64,000 nt of DNA from VAZQ01 sp963756715 (GTDB taxonomy: Bacteria; Pseudomonadota; Alphaproteobacteria; Rhizobiales; Xanthobacteraceae), in NCBI GenBank assembly GCA_963756715.1, contig CAVWOV010000021.1, forward strand, positions 248,001 to 312,000. The letters are read 5' to 3'. A program made the position numbers and the translations under genes. The notes under the pieces are model-generated. The model was not told where the DNA came from, did no database searches, and saw nothing but the letters and a program-made list of their open reading frames with translations. Below, piece after piece: positions 9,440 to 18,440 of this stretch. Positions within the stretch are counted from its first letter, which is position 1, and every line of letters starts with the position of its first letter.

Positions 9440-9533
9440 GTCATTCCGGGGCCGGCCGAAGGCCGGAGCCCGGAATCCATTCGTTGCTCGAACAATGGAT
9501 TCTGGGTTCGCGCCGCGCGCGCCCCGGAATGAC
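9440..9533. repeat. Dispersed palindromic repeat, GTCATTCCGGGG type
   Basis: An intergenic element flanked by inverted ends GTCATTCCGGGG and CCCCGGAATGAC, with an internal GGCCGGCCGAAGGCC block and an imperfect inner inverted repeat. It shares its ends with the elements at 35871 and 47924. It lies between two convergent genes, where it may also act as a transcription end. Confidence 0.75.
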
Positions 9534-9545
9534 GACCGAATACAA

Positions 9546-10394
9546 TCATGCGCGGCCGGTATGCTGCTTGACGAAATCGACGATCATCGCCAGCGCCTTG
9601 CGCGAGGCCTCCGAATTCGGATCGCGGCTGACGAAGGTGTGAGGCTCGCCGGGAAATTTCTCGACGTGGATCTCCCCGCCGCGCTTGCCGTAGGCGGCGG
9701 CGAAGCGGTCGGCCGAATCCGCCGGCAGGTTGTCGTCGTTCGTCCCCTGCAGCAGTAAGGCCGGCGGCAACTGCACCGCCTCGCCGCGTTCGAGCAGAAG
9801 CTGCGGACTGCCCTCCCCCATCGCGGCTTCGTCCGGCCAATAGGCGTGATGCGCATCGATCAGCCGCTGGTTCTTGCGCTCCTGGACCATATGATAGCGC
9901 GCTAGCGGATCGACGACCGGCCAGCAGACGATGACATAGGGCACGGTGGCGTCGGTGTTGGCGTGGCCGGTGCCGTGCTCCGCAAGTTCAAGCGCGGCAT
10001 AGCGCTCGTCGAACGGCCGCATGACGGCGAGCAGCAACTGGTGGCCGCCGCTCGACGTGCCCAGCGCGCCCACCTCGTCGGGCTCGATGCCCAAGGCGGG
10101 CGCGTTCGCTTTCAGCCAGCGAATGGCGACGTTCACGTCCGCGATCGAGGACGGATATTTGTCGTCCGGCGGCATGCGAAAGTCGATTGCCATCACCGCG
10201 ATGCCGGCCTGCGCCAACGCCTCGTGGATCGCCTTGTTGGTCAGCCGGTCGTTCGAGGCCCAACCGCCGCCATGCACCTCGACCACCGCGGGAAACGGCG
10301 GCGGCGAGGCGGGCAGATAGAGCCGCGCCAGAAGCGGACGCGTGCCGTGCGTGTGATAGACGACATCAAAGGCGCGGTAGCCATGTTGCGACAT
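9546..10394 (-). CDS. Alpha/beta hydrolase (HSL-like esterase)
   Basis: A 282-residue esterase/lipase of the alpha/beta-hydrolase-3 type: oxyanion motif VEVHGGGWAS, nucleophile elbow GALGTSSGGHQ, acid region LQGTNDDNLPADSA and catalytic His in GEPHTFVS. It has no signal peptide, so it is probably cytoplasmic. ATG 10394 starts MSQHGYRAFDVVYHTHG, and earlier in-frame codons belong to the neighbouring gene. It lies 10 bases after the stop of the CocE-like hydrolase, so the two hydrolases are co-transcribed and may act on the same ester or amide compound. Substrate unknown. Confidence 0.87.
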   Translation of the reverse strand: MSQHGYRAFDVVYHTHGTRPLLARLYLPASPPPFPAVVEVHGGGWASNDRLTNKAIHEALAQAGIAVMAIDFRMPPDDKYPSSIADVNVAIRWLKANAPALGIEPDEVGALGTSSGGHQLLLAVMRPFDERYAALELAEHGTGHANTDATVPYVIVCWPVVDPLARYHMVQERKNQRLIDAHHAYWPDEAAMGEGSPQLLLERGEAVQLPPALLLQGTNDDNLPADSADRFAAAYGKRGGEIHVEKFPGEPHTFVSRDPNSEASRKALAMIVDFVKQHTGRA

Positions 10395-10404
10395 ATTGGG
10401 AATC

Positions 10405-12216
10405 TCACGCGTTGGGAATGACCGGCAGCAGCAGGTGCGAGGGGTGCTGCGGATCGTGATAGACGTGATGCAGTACCGTCCTGCTGCTGCAGATGTGATA
10501 GGGAATGTACTCGACGTTGCTGGCGCCGCCGACGCCGGTTGCGACATCGAGGCTGGTGATCTCGACGCAGATACGGTGACCGGCCTTGAAGCAGTTGGCG
10601 GTCGCCATGATCTCGATGGCGTATTCGTTGATCTCGCCGGGGACCACCTTCTGCTGCGCGGCGCGGGTCAGTGGGTGCCACGGCCGTCCCGGTAATGAGC
10701 GCGACGGATCGACCGCGCGGTGCGAGGCCTTGAGCCAGCCGCGCGTGAGTTCGCGCTCATGCAAGCCGGCGGTCACGTCGCGCTCGCCCTCGCGCGCGGT
10801 CTGCACGCCGACATCGGGGCCGACGTCTTTCAGGATTACGATCCAGTTCGTGTCGTCCTGATCAATTGACGCAAACAGATTGAGCACGCTCGGCCCCGCG
10901 ATGGTCACGTCCTGCGCCAGGGGCTCGCTCAGATAACGCAATTTCTGCACCCGGTTGGTCTGACTTGCGGGCATCTGCGCAAAGGCATCGGGCGCCTGGA
11001 AGTCGTCGGCACTGGCCGGTACGAACGGATCGGTGGTGAGGCGCTCCCAGCCGTTGAGATAGAACTTGACCCATTGGGTCTCCGGCAGCGGCCAGTCGCT
11101 GCCGCTGCGCCATTCGTTCGCGCCCATCACCCAGAAGCGCACCGGCGGGTCGTTCAGAATTCCGGTGTCGATGCCTTTGAGCCAGTGGTCGTACCAGCGC
11201 AAAATCTCCTGGTGAAACGCCTTGAACGGCCGGTCGAGATGCGCGGGGCCGAGCAGCAGCAGCTTCTTCGCCGGCGGATCGATGTTGCGGTACCAGTTCT
11301 GCGCGCCGAGCAGATGGGTCTTGTACGAGTAGCCGTACCAGCCGGAGCCGGTGTAGGTCGGAATGTCGATTTTGGCGAACTCGGCCTCGCTCTTCTTCAC
11401 CGCCTCTTCGTTGTCGTAGGGATTGAGCAGCACCTCGAAATAGGCCGGGAAGTGCTGCCCCTTGAGCATCAGCACATTGTAGACGTGCGGGTACATCCGG
11501 AAGTCCGGATTGGCCATCGCCTCTTCCCACAGCTTCTCCCGTTCCGGCGGCAGTGCCTTGGGCTGGCCCTTCTGCTGATGCGCTGAGGCATAGACCTGCA
11601 GCAGGAAGCGGAACAGGTGGATGACGCCGCCCGGATATTCGTCGCGGAAGCCGCCGGCTTCGCCGTACGCGCCGCGCGGATCGAACGGAAAGATCGCCTT
11701 CAGATGCGGCGGCTTGAGCTTCGCCGCCATCAGTTGCTCGGCGCCGAAGCCCGAAATGCCGATCATGCCGACATTGCCGTCGCACCACGGTTGCGCGGCG
11801 ATCCATTCGATCAGGTCGTAGCTGTCGAAGGCGCGCGAGCCGCCACTCTCCGACTTCGCGATTCCGCGCGGGTTGGCGATGACGTGCACGTAGCCGCGCG
11901 AGACGAGGAAGCGGGTGTCGCCGGCTTCCGCCGGGCCGGTCCACAGCATCGACCAGGCCGGCTGCAGCAGGCCGGTCTCGGCCATCTCCGGCCCTTGCAG
12001 GTCTTTGTTGTGGATCGAGATAGCGAGCAGCGCGGGGAGCTTCTCGGTGGTGTCGGGACGGTAGACGTCGGCGCAAATCTTCACGCCGTCGCGCATCGTC
12101 ACGAACACGTCCTTCTCGGCGATCATCTTGGCGTAGGTCGGCTCCCGGTCGTAGTCGACCGGCGGCCGGTGGCTCGTTTGCGCGAGCCGAAAGCCTGTTT
12201 CGGATTCCCTCGTCAT
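10405..12216 (-). CDS. CocE/NonD family hydrolase (X-Pro dipeptidyl-peptidase-like)
   Basis: A 603-residue serine hydrolase of the CocE/NonD family. It has the N-terminal VTMRDGVKICADVYRP, the RGYVHVIANPRGIAKSESG block, the nucleophile elbow VGMIGISGFGAEQ, the cap domain, and the C-terminal jelly-roll (VTIAGPSVLNLFASIDQDDTN). The family cleaves acyl esters, beta-lactam side chains or X-Pro peptides. Two adjacent ATGs exist (12219 and 12216). The second is preferred because GGGAGG lies 4 bases before it and only 1 base before the first. It forms an operon with the esterase at 9546. Confidence 0.88.
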   Translation of the reverse strand: MTRESETGFRLAQTSHRPPVDYDREPTYAKMIAEKDVFVTMRDGVKICADVYRPDTTEKLPALLAISIHNKDLQGPEMAETGLLQPAWSMLWTGPAEAGDTRFLVSRGYVHVIANPRGIAKSESGGSRAFDSYDLIEWIAAQPWCDGNVGMIGISGFGAEQLMAAKLKPPHLKAIFPFDPRGAYGEAGGFRDEYPGGVIHLFRFLLQVYASAHQQKGQPKALPPEREKLWEEAMANPDFRMYPHVYNVLMLKGQHFPAYFEVLLNPYDNEEAVKKSEAEFAKIDIPTYTGSGWYGYSYKTHLLGAQNWYRNIDPPAKKLLLLGPAHLDRPFKAFHQEILRWYDHWLKGIDTGILNDPPVRFWVMGANEWRSGSDWPLPETQWVKFYLNGWERLTTDPFVPASADDFQAPDAFAQMPASQTNRVQKLRYLSEPLAQDVTIAGPSVLNLFASIDQDDTNWIVILKDVGPDVGVQTAREGERDVTAGLHERELTRGWLKASHRAVDPSRSLPGRPWHPLTRAAQQKVVPGEINEYAIEIMATANCFKAGHRICVEITSLDVATGVGGASNVEYIPYHICSSRTVLHHVYHDPQHPSHLLLPVIPNA

Positions 12217-12519
12217 CATGCCTCCCGCGCGGCCGGACTGAAGTGCGGGCTTTCCGCCCAATTCCGATGACCGCGTTGTGCCCGTATTGGTGCCGGCCCG
12301 CCGTCCAAGTGGCGGCGGCCCACACATCCCTCTCTCTGTATCTGTGCAGATACAAATTGCAACCTAAAGCCTCCTTTCAGAAACCGAGGCGAAACAGAGG
12401 AATGGTGTCTGTGACGTAGGCTCTCCGAGCGGGGAAATGAACGACGATCATCAGGATCGCTGCGTTTTCAATTGCGCCACCTCGCCGGTGGCGACGACCC
12501 TGGTCCCCTCGAACATGCG

Positions 12520-12714
12520 ATGAACGAGCATCCCACCCGTATTGAAATCTTTCTCTGCATTCTTTTGATCGTCATCACGACCATGTTTTCGGGATATCTG
12601 TTGCAGCCCTGTCAGCCCGGCGATTGGGCTGTCACAGCCGGTTCCGTGGTCATGTTGGGGGGATGCCCGCCCGGCGAGAATGCAAGAAAGTTGCTATGGC
12701 AGCACACGCCGTAA
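12520..12714 (+). CDS. Possible small single-pass membrane protein, unknown
   Basis: A 64-codon frame encoding a charged start (MNEHPTRIEIF), a 16-20 residue hydrophobic segment (CILLIVITTMFSGYLL) and a short Cys/Pro-containing tail. No clear Shine-Dalgarno sequence precedes it and I do not recognise it. It ends 47 bases before the response regulator and could be its leader gene. It may be a chance frame. Confidence 0.3.
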   Translation: MNEHPTRIEIFLCILLIVITTMFSGYLLQPCQPGDWAVTAGSVVMLGGCPPGENARKLLWQHTP

Positions 12715-12761
12715 ACGCAATAAAACGTCCGCTGGAAGGAAATCAGATCGGAGTGGCCGGC

Positions 12762-13487
12762 ATGGCCCCATCGCTCGCTCATGTTCTAATCGTCGAGGAC
12801 GACGAGGAAATCGCTACGCTGGTCGCGAAATACCTGAGCGGAAATGAGTATCGCGTCACCGCTGCCAAGGACGGCCGCGAAATGGAGCGCATTATTCTTG
12901 GCGGGCATGTCGACCTTGTGGTGCTTGATCTCAATCTGCCGGGCGAGGACGGATTGAGCATCTGCCGGCGGTTGCGCGGACAAGGCTCCACGATCCCTAT
13001 CATCATTCTCACGGCCAAAGGCGAGGAGATTGATCGAATCATCGGCCTGGAACTGGGCGCCGACGACTATCTGTCGAAGCCGTTCAACCCACGCGAGCTG
13101 CTGGCCCGCATCCGGGCAGTGTTGCGTCGGCTGGCATCGGAGCCAACCCCGGAGTCCGGCAGGAAGTCTCATATCTACACCTTTTCCGGTTGGCGGCTCG
13201 ACACAATGTCGCGAGAATTGCAAAGTCCGGAGGCGGCGCGGGTGACGTTGACCGGAGCAGAGTTCGATTTGCTCCACGCGCTGTGCGAGAAGCCGGGACG
13301 TATCCTGACTCGCGATCAATTGCTGGATTTGACGCAAGGCCGGTTCGGCGGCCCTTACGAGCGATCTATCGACGTTCTGATCAGCCGAATTCGCCAAAAG
13401 GTCGAACGCGATCCGAAAGCACCGGAGATTATTAAGACCGTTCGATCGGAAGGCTATCTGTTCACTCCGCGCGTGGACCACGGTTGA
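12762..13487 (+). CDS. OmpR/PhoB-family response regulator
   Basis: A 241-residue two-component response regulator. The receiver domain occupies residues about 7-120, with the acidic pocket VEDDEE, phosphoacceptor Asp56 in VVLDLNLPGEDG, the Thr in ILTAKG and the Lys in LSKPFNPREL. A winged-helix DNA-binding domain follows (LTGAEFDLLHALCEKPGRIL, RSIDVLISRIRQKVE, IKTVRSEGYLF). GGAG sits 8 bases before ATG 12762. Its stop overlaps the kinase start by one base (TGATG at 13485), so the pair is co-translated. The target is unknown. Confidence 0.93.
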   Translation: MAPSLAHVLIVEDDEEIATLVAKYLSGNEYRVTAAKDGREMERIILGGHVDLVVLDLNLPGEDGLSICRRLRGQGSTIPIIILTAKGEEIDRIIGLELGADDYLSKPFNPRELLARIRAVLRRLASEPTPESGRKSHIYTFSGWRLDTMSRELQSPEAARVTLTGAEFDLLHALCEKPGRILTRDQLLDLTQGRFGGPYERSIDVLISRIRQKVERDPKAPEIIKTVRSEGYLFTPRVDHG

Positions 13488-14908
13488 TGTTTCGTTTGCC
13501 GACGATCAAGCCTCACGGCATTTCGGGTCAGATCATTGCGCTCGTGGTTTGCGTCATCCTCGCATTTCAAATCTTCGTGGCGGGATTGTTCGCACTGACA
13601 GTCGAGCGTCCCGGCTCAATGCCGCCGATCGGATCGCCTGCCTTGGCCGATCAATTCGTTTCCTATGTGCAGATACTGAATCGTCTTCCCGATGCCCTTC
13701 GGCCCGAGCTGCTCGCCACATTGCGTGGTATCTCGCCCGGACTGACGATCGATTGGCAACCCGCGTCGACAGCTCTTCCCGCGAATGTACAACGAATGGA
13801 TTCGTCGGAGGAGGAACTCCTCCGGATGATCTCACTCAAACTTGGTCCCGGAAATTGGGTAACGGTCGCGCCGGCGCCATCAGCTTCTGGGTCTGCAGCG
13901 CCGGGGCATCGCGAGTTGAGGGTGACAGCCGGTCTTTCGGACGGCAGCGTGCTCGCCGCAACTGTGCCGGCGCTCACGCGTCCACCGGGGCGGCCGACAC
14001 CACTTGGCAGCCTCCTGTTCACGCTTGCGCTGACAGCGGCGCTACTGACCGTATTCCTGTTCTGGGCGGCGCGCGCAATTACGGCGCCACTGGCGCGATT
14101 GGCCGGCGCGGCCGAAGGCTTTGCACTCGATCGCGACCCATCGCCGCTGCCGGAAGGGGTTGGCCCTTATGAGGTCCGAGCGGCCTCCAAGGCCCTTAAT
14201 CAACTGCAATCGCGTGTCCGCACGATGGTGGACAATCGGACCCGGATGTTGGCCGCCATGGGCCATGATCTGAGAACGCCCATCACACGCATGCGATTGC
14301 GAGCCGAGTTCATGGATCAGAACGAGACGCGCGAATTGATGCTTCGCGATCTCGATCAGATGGACCGGATGGCACGCGCGGCTCTCGCGTATCTGCGGCA
14401 GGGGCCGAACGCCGGCAACCGGGAGCTCATTGACATCGCAAGTCTGCTGCAGACCGTCTGCAATGACTTTTTCGATCTGGGCAGCGATGTCTTGTACAAC
14501 GGGCCGAACCATTTGTTGGCCCAATGCAACATCGATGAAATCCGGCGCGCCGTGACCAATCTCATTGAGAACGGTCTGAAATACGCCGGCACCCGCGTCA
14601 CCGTCGAATTACGGGCGATCGGAGAAGCCGGGATCGTCGTCGATGTGATCGATACGGGTCCCGGTATCCCGAATGACGTCAAGGAGGCGATGCTGGCGCC
14701 CTTCGTGCGCGGAGACGCAGGCGCGACCACGAATGAACACACGAGTGGCTTTGGACTGGGGCTGGCAATTGCCAAGGCGGTAGCGGAGGCCCATGGCGGT
14801 ACATTGCGCCTTCTCGATTCGCTGCCGACGGGCCTGGTGGCGCGGCTGCAGTTCCCTATCCGCAAGGACCTTAGGCCCCCCGATCACGGCGCCCCCTCAA
14901 TCTCCTGA
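13487..14908 (+). CDS. Membrane sensor histidine kinase (EnvZ-like)
   Basis: A 473-residue sensor kinase, partner of the regulator just upstream. A transmembrane helix spans about residues 14-36, a periplasmic domain about 40-165, and a second helix about 168-188. A HAMP linker follows, then HisKA with phosphoacceptor His260 in MGHDLRTPITRMRL. The HATPase domain has the N box (IDEIRRAVTNLIENGLKYA), G1 (DVIDTGPGIP) and G2 (SGFGLGLAIAKA). The architecture is EnvZ/RstB-like. The periplasmic domain shows no recognisable ligand motif, so the signal is unknown. The following LTXXQ protein suggests envelope or metal stress (inference). Confidence 0.93.
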   Translation: MFRLPTIKPHGISGQIIALVVCVILAFQIFVAGLFALTVERPGSMPPIGSPALADQFVSYVQILNRLPDALRPELLATLRGISPGLTIDWQPASTALPANVQRMDSSEEELLRMISLKLGPGNWVTVAPAPSASGSAAPGHRELRVTAGLSDGSVLAATVPALTRPPGRPTPLGSLLFTLALTAALLTVFLFWAARAITAPLARLAGAAEGFALDRDPSPLPEGVGPYEVRAASKALNQLQSRVRTMVDNRTRMLAAMGHDLRTPITRMRLRAEFMDQNETRELMLRDLDQMDRMARAALAYLRQGPNAGNRELIDIASLLQTVCNDFFDLGSDVLYNGPNHLLAQCNIDEIRRAVTNLIENGLKYAGTRVTVELRAIGEAGIVVDVIDTGPGIPNDVKEAMLAPFVRGDAGATTNEHTSGFGLGLAIAKAVAEAHGGTLRLLDSLPTGLVARLQFPIRKDLRPPDHGAPSIS

Positions 14909-15094
14909 TGGTTTTGACTCGATTCTGCTTTGGCGCGATTTACGCGATGATTTTCAAGCGACGCGTCGAACCTTTCAACTTGGAGATTACGTCCGGTTGC
15001 ACGTTGATACATTACAGACATACGTCAGAAACGTGAGCATCGCATTCTCTCCGCGTCAGTTGATCTCGTCTTGTCGCGTTACCGAGAGGTTTCG

Positions 15095-15610
15095 ATGCTC
15101 GCAGACATTCCAACCTATCCAAGGCCGCTGGCGCAACTTCTGCGCTTGGCCGTCGCGGTTGCCGCCGTGGCTTATTCGGCGGGTGGGGCTGCGGCCCAAG
15201 GACCGATGGGGCCGCCGCCGGTCGAGATGCACAAGAGGATGTGCAACGACATCGACGCGCTCTTCGCGGCGCGGATGGCATTTATCCAAACGCGCGTCGC
15301 TCCGACGTCGGATCAGAAGGCGGAATGGGACGCTTTTGTCGCTTCCTCTCGCGCGATGCTCGGAGAGATCAAGTCGACCTGCAGCGCGGCGGACTTCGTG
15401 CCGCCTGATCGCAAGGACCCAATGGCGATGCTGATATTTCGCGAACGGAGCGCGAGGCAACGGGCGGACATGTTTCGAGCAGAGCGCGCCGCGGTCGAGC
15501 GATTCATGAAAGTCCTCTCGCCGCAACAGCAACAAATTCTAGGCGAAGCGATGTTGCCGCCGCCCGTCGGTCACATGGCAGGGCCGATTCCTGGAATGCC
15601 GCCACTTTAG
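15095..15610 (+). CDS. Periplasmic LTXXQ-motif (Spy/CpxP-like) protein
   Basis: A 171-residue exported protein. A long signal sequence runs to about residue 35 (LLRLAVAVAAVAYSAGGAAAQ), followed by a helical domain with two cysteines (MCNDIDALFAAR..., STCSAAD) and the LTXXQ-like LSPQQQQIL near residue 145. Relatives are periplasmic chaperone or metal-stress proteins controlled by two-component systems (Spy, CpxP, ZraP). It starts 186 bases after the histidine kinase stop. ATG 15095 has GAGAGG 5 bases upstream. Linking it to the preceding two-component system is an inference from position. Confidence 0.75.
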   Translation: MLADIPTYPRPLAQLLRLAVAVAAVAYSAGGAAAQGPMGPPPVEMHKRMCNDIDALFAARMAFIQTRVAPTSDQKAEWDAFVASSRAMLGEIKSTCSAADFVPPDRKDPMAMLIFRERSARQRADMFRAERAAVERFMKVLSPQQQQILGEAMLPPPVGHMAGPIPGMPPL

Positions 15611-15857
15611 TCTACCGAAGCGGCCATGTTCTGGCCCTTCGGCTGCCGGTCGCTTCCGGGGCGTTCGTCACCTCTTCAGCCCCCAGACGAGCCCGGGAGC
15701 GACCGGCTAACCAATCGCGCAGGAGAACTGGTTACGCGAGCAGCGTGTGCAGGCTCTCGAAGAAAATCGAAACCTCGCACAGCGATCGAGCACCGCTCAA
15801 ACCTTGAATTACGCGCAGACGCGTCTTCGACGAGGGACTGAGGAGCCTCGGTGCTGA

Positions 15858-16022
15858 ATGATGACAATCTTCGCTACGGCCTATCTCGGGATCGGGGCGC
15901 TGATCCACGTCCTGAGTTGGATCCTGGTGCCGAAGCGAGGCCCGCTGTTGTGGGAGATTCTCTCAATCCCGTTGTGGCCGTTGGCGATCGCCTCGGGGAC
16001 TTTCTCCTGGCCTCGGTTTTGA
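15858..16022 (+). CDS. Small membrane protein, 54 residues, unknown
   Basis: The frame from the double ATG at 15858/15861 encodes a hydrophobic 54-residue peptide with two candidate membrane helices (IFATAYLGIGALIHVLSWIL and ILSIPLWPLAIASGTF) separated by VPKRGP, so it looks like a real small membrane protein. GAGGAG is present but 12 bases upstream. A competing frame from GTG 15851 (92 codons, to 16129) has better Shine-Dalgarno spacing and is protein-like only in its second, hydrophobic half. A frameshift joining the two is possible. Confidence 0.4.
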   Translation: MMTIFATAYLGIGALIHVLSWILVPKRGPLLWEILSIPLWPLAIASGTFSWPRF

Positions 16023-16215
16023 ACGGGATAATCCTCTCTTGCGTGATTACCGTATCGATCTATGTGACCGCGCGTACCCGGCGACCATGGTGGGCGGGTT
16101 TCAACAAGGTCGAGGGGGAATGGCAGTGACCATCGCAACAAAGTAGCCCGTCTTTGGGTCAAACAGGCTCGTTGTTGGACAGCGCGGTCATGCGGATCAT
16201 GTCAATCTTTCCACT

Positions 16216-17341
16216 TCACCTGCCCCACACTTCGCGCGCAACCTCGACCACGCGCGCGAGTTTCGCCTTTTCGACATCTTGCGTCACCGCGACATGATCG
16301 GCCGCGCTGGTTGAGAAGCCGCACTGCGGACTAAGACCGAGTTGCTCGAGCCTGATGTGGCGGCTCGCCTCCTCGATGCGGCGCTTGAGGGAGTCGGCGG
16401 ACTCCACCTCCGTGCTCTTCGTCGCGACCAGCCCAAGTATCACGAGTTTGCCCGGCGGCACCAGCTCCAGCGGCGAGAAGTCGCCCGAACGGGCGTTGTC
16501 GTATTCGAGGAAGTAGATGCCGACCTTGAGCTCGTTGAATAGCGGCTCGGCGATCGGGTCATAACCGGCTTCGGCCTGCCAGCTCGGGTCCTGGCTGCGG
16601 CAGACGTGAATCCCAATCGTCATTCCCTTCGGTGCGCCCGCCATTACGGCGTTGATCACGCCGATATAGCTGCGCAACAGATCGCGCCAATCGTCGCCTC
16701 GCTCCGAAAGCAGTTGACGCACGCGCGGGTCGCCGAGCTTCACCAGCGAGGTCTCATCGATCTGGAGGTACTCGCAGCCCGCCTCTGCAAGCGATCGCAT
16801 CTCCTGATGATAGGCTGTGACCAAGTCCGACCAGAACAGATCGAGGTCCGGATAGACATCGCTGCTGATGTTCGCCCGGCCGGCGCGGTAGTGAATGTAG
16901 CAGGGGCCGGGAAGCGTGATCTTGCCGGTGCGTGTGGTCAGCGATTTCAGAAACCGGAAGTCGCCGGCATTCTGCGGGCCTTGCCATTCGACGCGACTGA
17001 CAACCTTGGGGATGCGCCGCGCCATGCGATGGCCGGCCGTTTGCGATTTTGTCCAGCCCTGATCTTCGGTCATCTCGATCTTGATGCCGGAAATGCCGGA
17101 GCGGGTGAAGCTGTCGGAGTAAGTTCCGCGCCGGAACTCGCCGTCGGTCACAACCTGAAGCCCGAGGTCCTCCTGGAATTTCACCACATCAGCGATGGCC
17201 GCATCCTCGACAGCCCTCAGTCGCGGCACGGTCAAGTTTACCGGCGGCATGCTGCTGCCTGGCCGCCAGCAATTCCGGCGGCCGGATCAGGCTGCCGATG
17301 TGTTCGGCTCGAAAGGGTGGGCGAGAGTTCGCTGAGTTCAT
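16216..17341 (-). CDS. Cobalamin-independent methionine synthase (MetE C-terminal) family protein, frameshifted near its 5' end
   Basis: A TIM-barrel protein of the MetE-like/UROD superfamily, about 374 residues once repaired. Visible blocks are VTDGEFRRGTYSDSF, ITLPGPCYIHYRAG, CEYLQIDETSLVKLGDPRVR, MTIGIHVCRSQDPSWQAE and LSPQCGFST, the last two carrying His/Cys zinc-ligand candidates. Such single-domain proteins transfer methyl groups to thiols, or act in unknown C1 reactions. The N-terminus (SRPPFRAEHIGSLIRPPEL) lies in a different frame starting at ATG 17341 with AAGG upstream. One extra base near 17221-17226 breaks the frame (GCCGCG-A-CTGAGG on the minus strand). Confidence 0.82.
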
Positions 17342-17618
17342 GCGGAACGCCTTGCAGGAATAAACGCGCCAGGCGGCTGACACCGCGTGTCATCGGAAGT
17401 CGGTGACCGCCCCCATCCCATCTTGGCATTGCGTCGCCACCGGGTGAAGCCCGCAGGCAGCGCATGCCGCATTGCGTTTCGCACGCATTTCCCGGAGACT
17501 GACTGTTAAAGACAAAATAACAACGGTCGGCCGTGGCCCGAGCGTATCGGGCGCAGGCAGCGGACGGCCGGACCTGCGTCGGCTATTCGGCTGGCGCGGC
17601 GTCAAATGGGACGGAAGC

Positions 17619-18440
17619 ATGGTTTCGGCCGATAGTTCCGATCAGAACGCGATCGTCACGGAGGGCGCGAGTAAGCTCTTCCTCGACGGCGCGGTGGTGG
17701 CGTTTCACCAACTGTCGCTCAAGGTGCGGCGCAACGAAATCATGTGCGTCGTTGGACCGTCAGGCTGCGGCAAGACCACCCTGCTGCGCTGCATCGCGGG
17801 GCTCACCGACTTGAGCAGTGGTCAAATCCTCGTCCACGGCAAGCCGGTCGCAGGTCGCCCGCCTGACGGGGTGGCGATGGTGTTTCAGCACTTCGGCCTG
17901 CTGCCGTGGAAAACCGTCTACGACAATGCCGCCTTCGGGCTGGCGATGGCTAAGGTGCCGCGGGCAGAGATCAAGCAGCGGGTCACGCACTATCTGGACC
18001 TCGTCGGGCTGACCGGCTTTGAGGACCACTATCCCTACCAGCTTTCCGGCGGCATGCAGCAGCGCGTCGGCCTGGTCCGCGCGCTCGCCATGAATCCATC
18101 GATCCTGCTGATGGACGAGCCGTTCGCAGCGCTCGATGCGCAGACCCGCGAAATCCTGCAGGAAGAGCTGCTCCAGCTCATGGAACGGCCGGATGAGCGC
18201 AAGACCATGGTGTTCATCACCCATTCGATCGACGAGGCGATCCTATTGGGTGACCGGATCGCCGTGATGAGCGCGCGTCCGGGCCGCATCAAGGAGGTGC
18301 TCGACATGCCGTTCGGCTGGCCGCGCGATGCCGACGCGGTGCGGTCCGATCCGCGGTTTACCGAGTTCCGGCTGCACATCTGGCATCAACTCCACACCGC
18401 CAAGCCGCGCCGAACCACGGCGCCGAGGGAAGTTGCGTGA
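17619..18440 (+). CDS. ABC transporter ATP-binding protein (SsuB/TauB type)
   Basis: A 273-residue ATPase of the nitrate/sulfonate/taurine importer family: Walker A GPSGCGKTTLLR, Q-loop MVFQHFGLLPWKTV, signature LSGGMQQRVGLVRAL, Walker B ILLMDEPFAALD and H-loop FITHSIDEA. The LLPWKTV Q-loop is typical of SsuB/TauB. GGA lies 5 bases before ATG 17619. The stop overlaps the permease start by four bases (GTGA, 18437). It works with the permease at 18437 and the binding protein at 19346. Confidence 0.93.
   Translation: MVSADSSDQNAIVTEGASKLFLDGAVVAFHQLSLKVRRNEIMCVVGPSGCGKTTLLRCIAGLTDLSSGQILVHGKPVAGRPPDGVAMVFQHFGLLPWKTVYDNAAFGLAMAKVPRAEIKQRVTHYLDLVGLTGFEDHYPYQLSGGMQQRVGLVRALAMNPSILLMDEPFAALDAQTREILQEELLQLMERPDERKTMVFITHSIDEAILLGDRIAVMSARPGRIKEVLDMPFGWPRDADAVRSDPRFTEFRLHIWHQLHTAKPRRTTAPREVA

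Noticed and set aside
17342..17618. Riboswitch in front of the MetE-like gene
   Set aside because: I compared the minus-strand leader by eye with SAM- and SAH-type patterns and found no match. A covariance-model search would decide.
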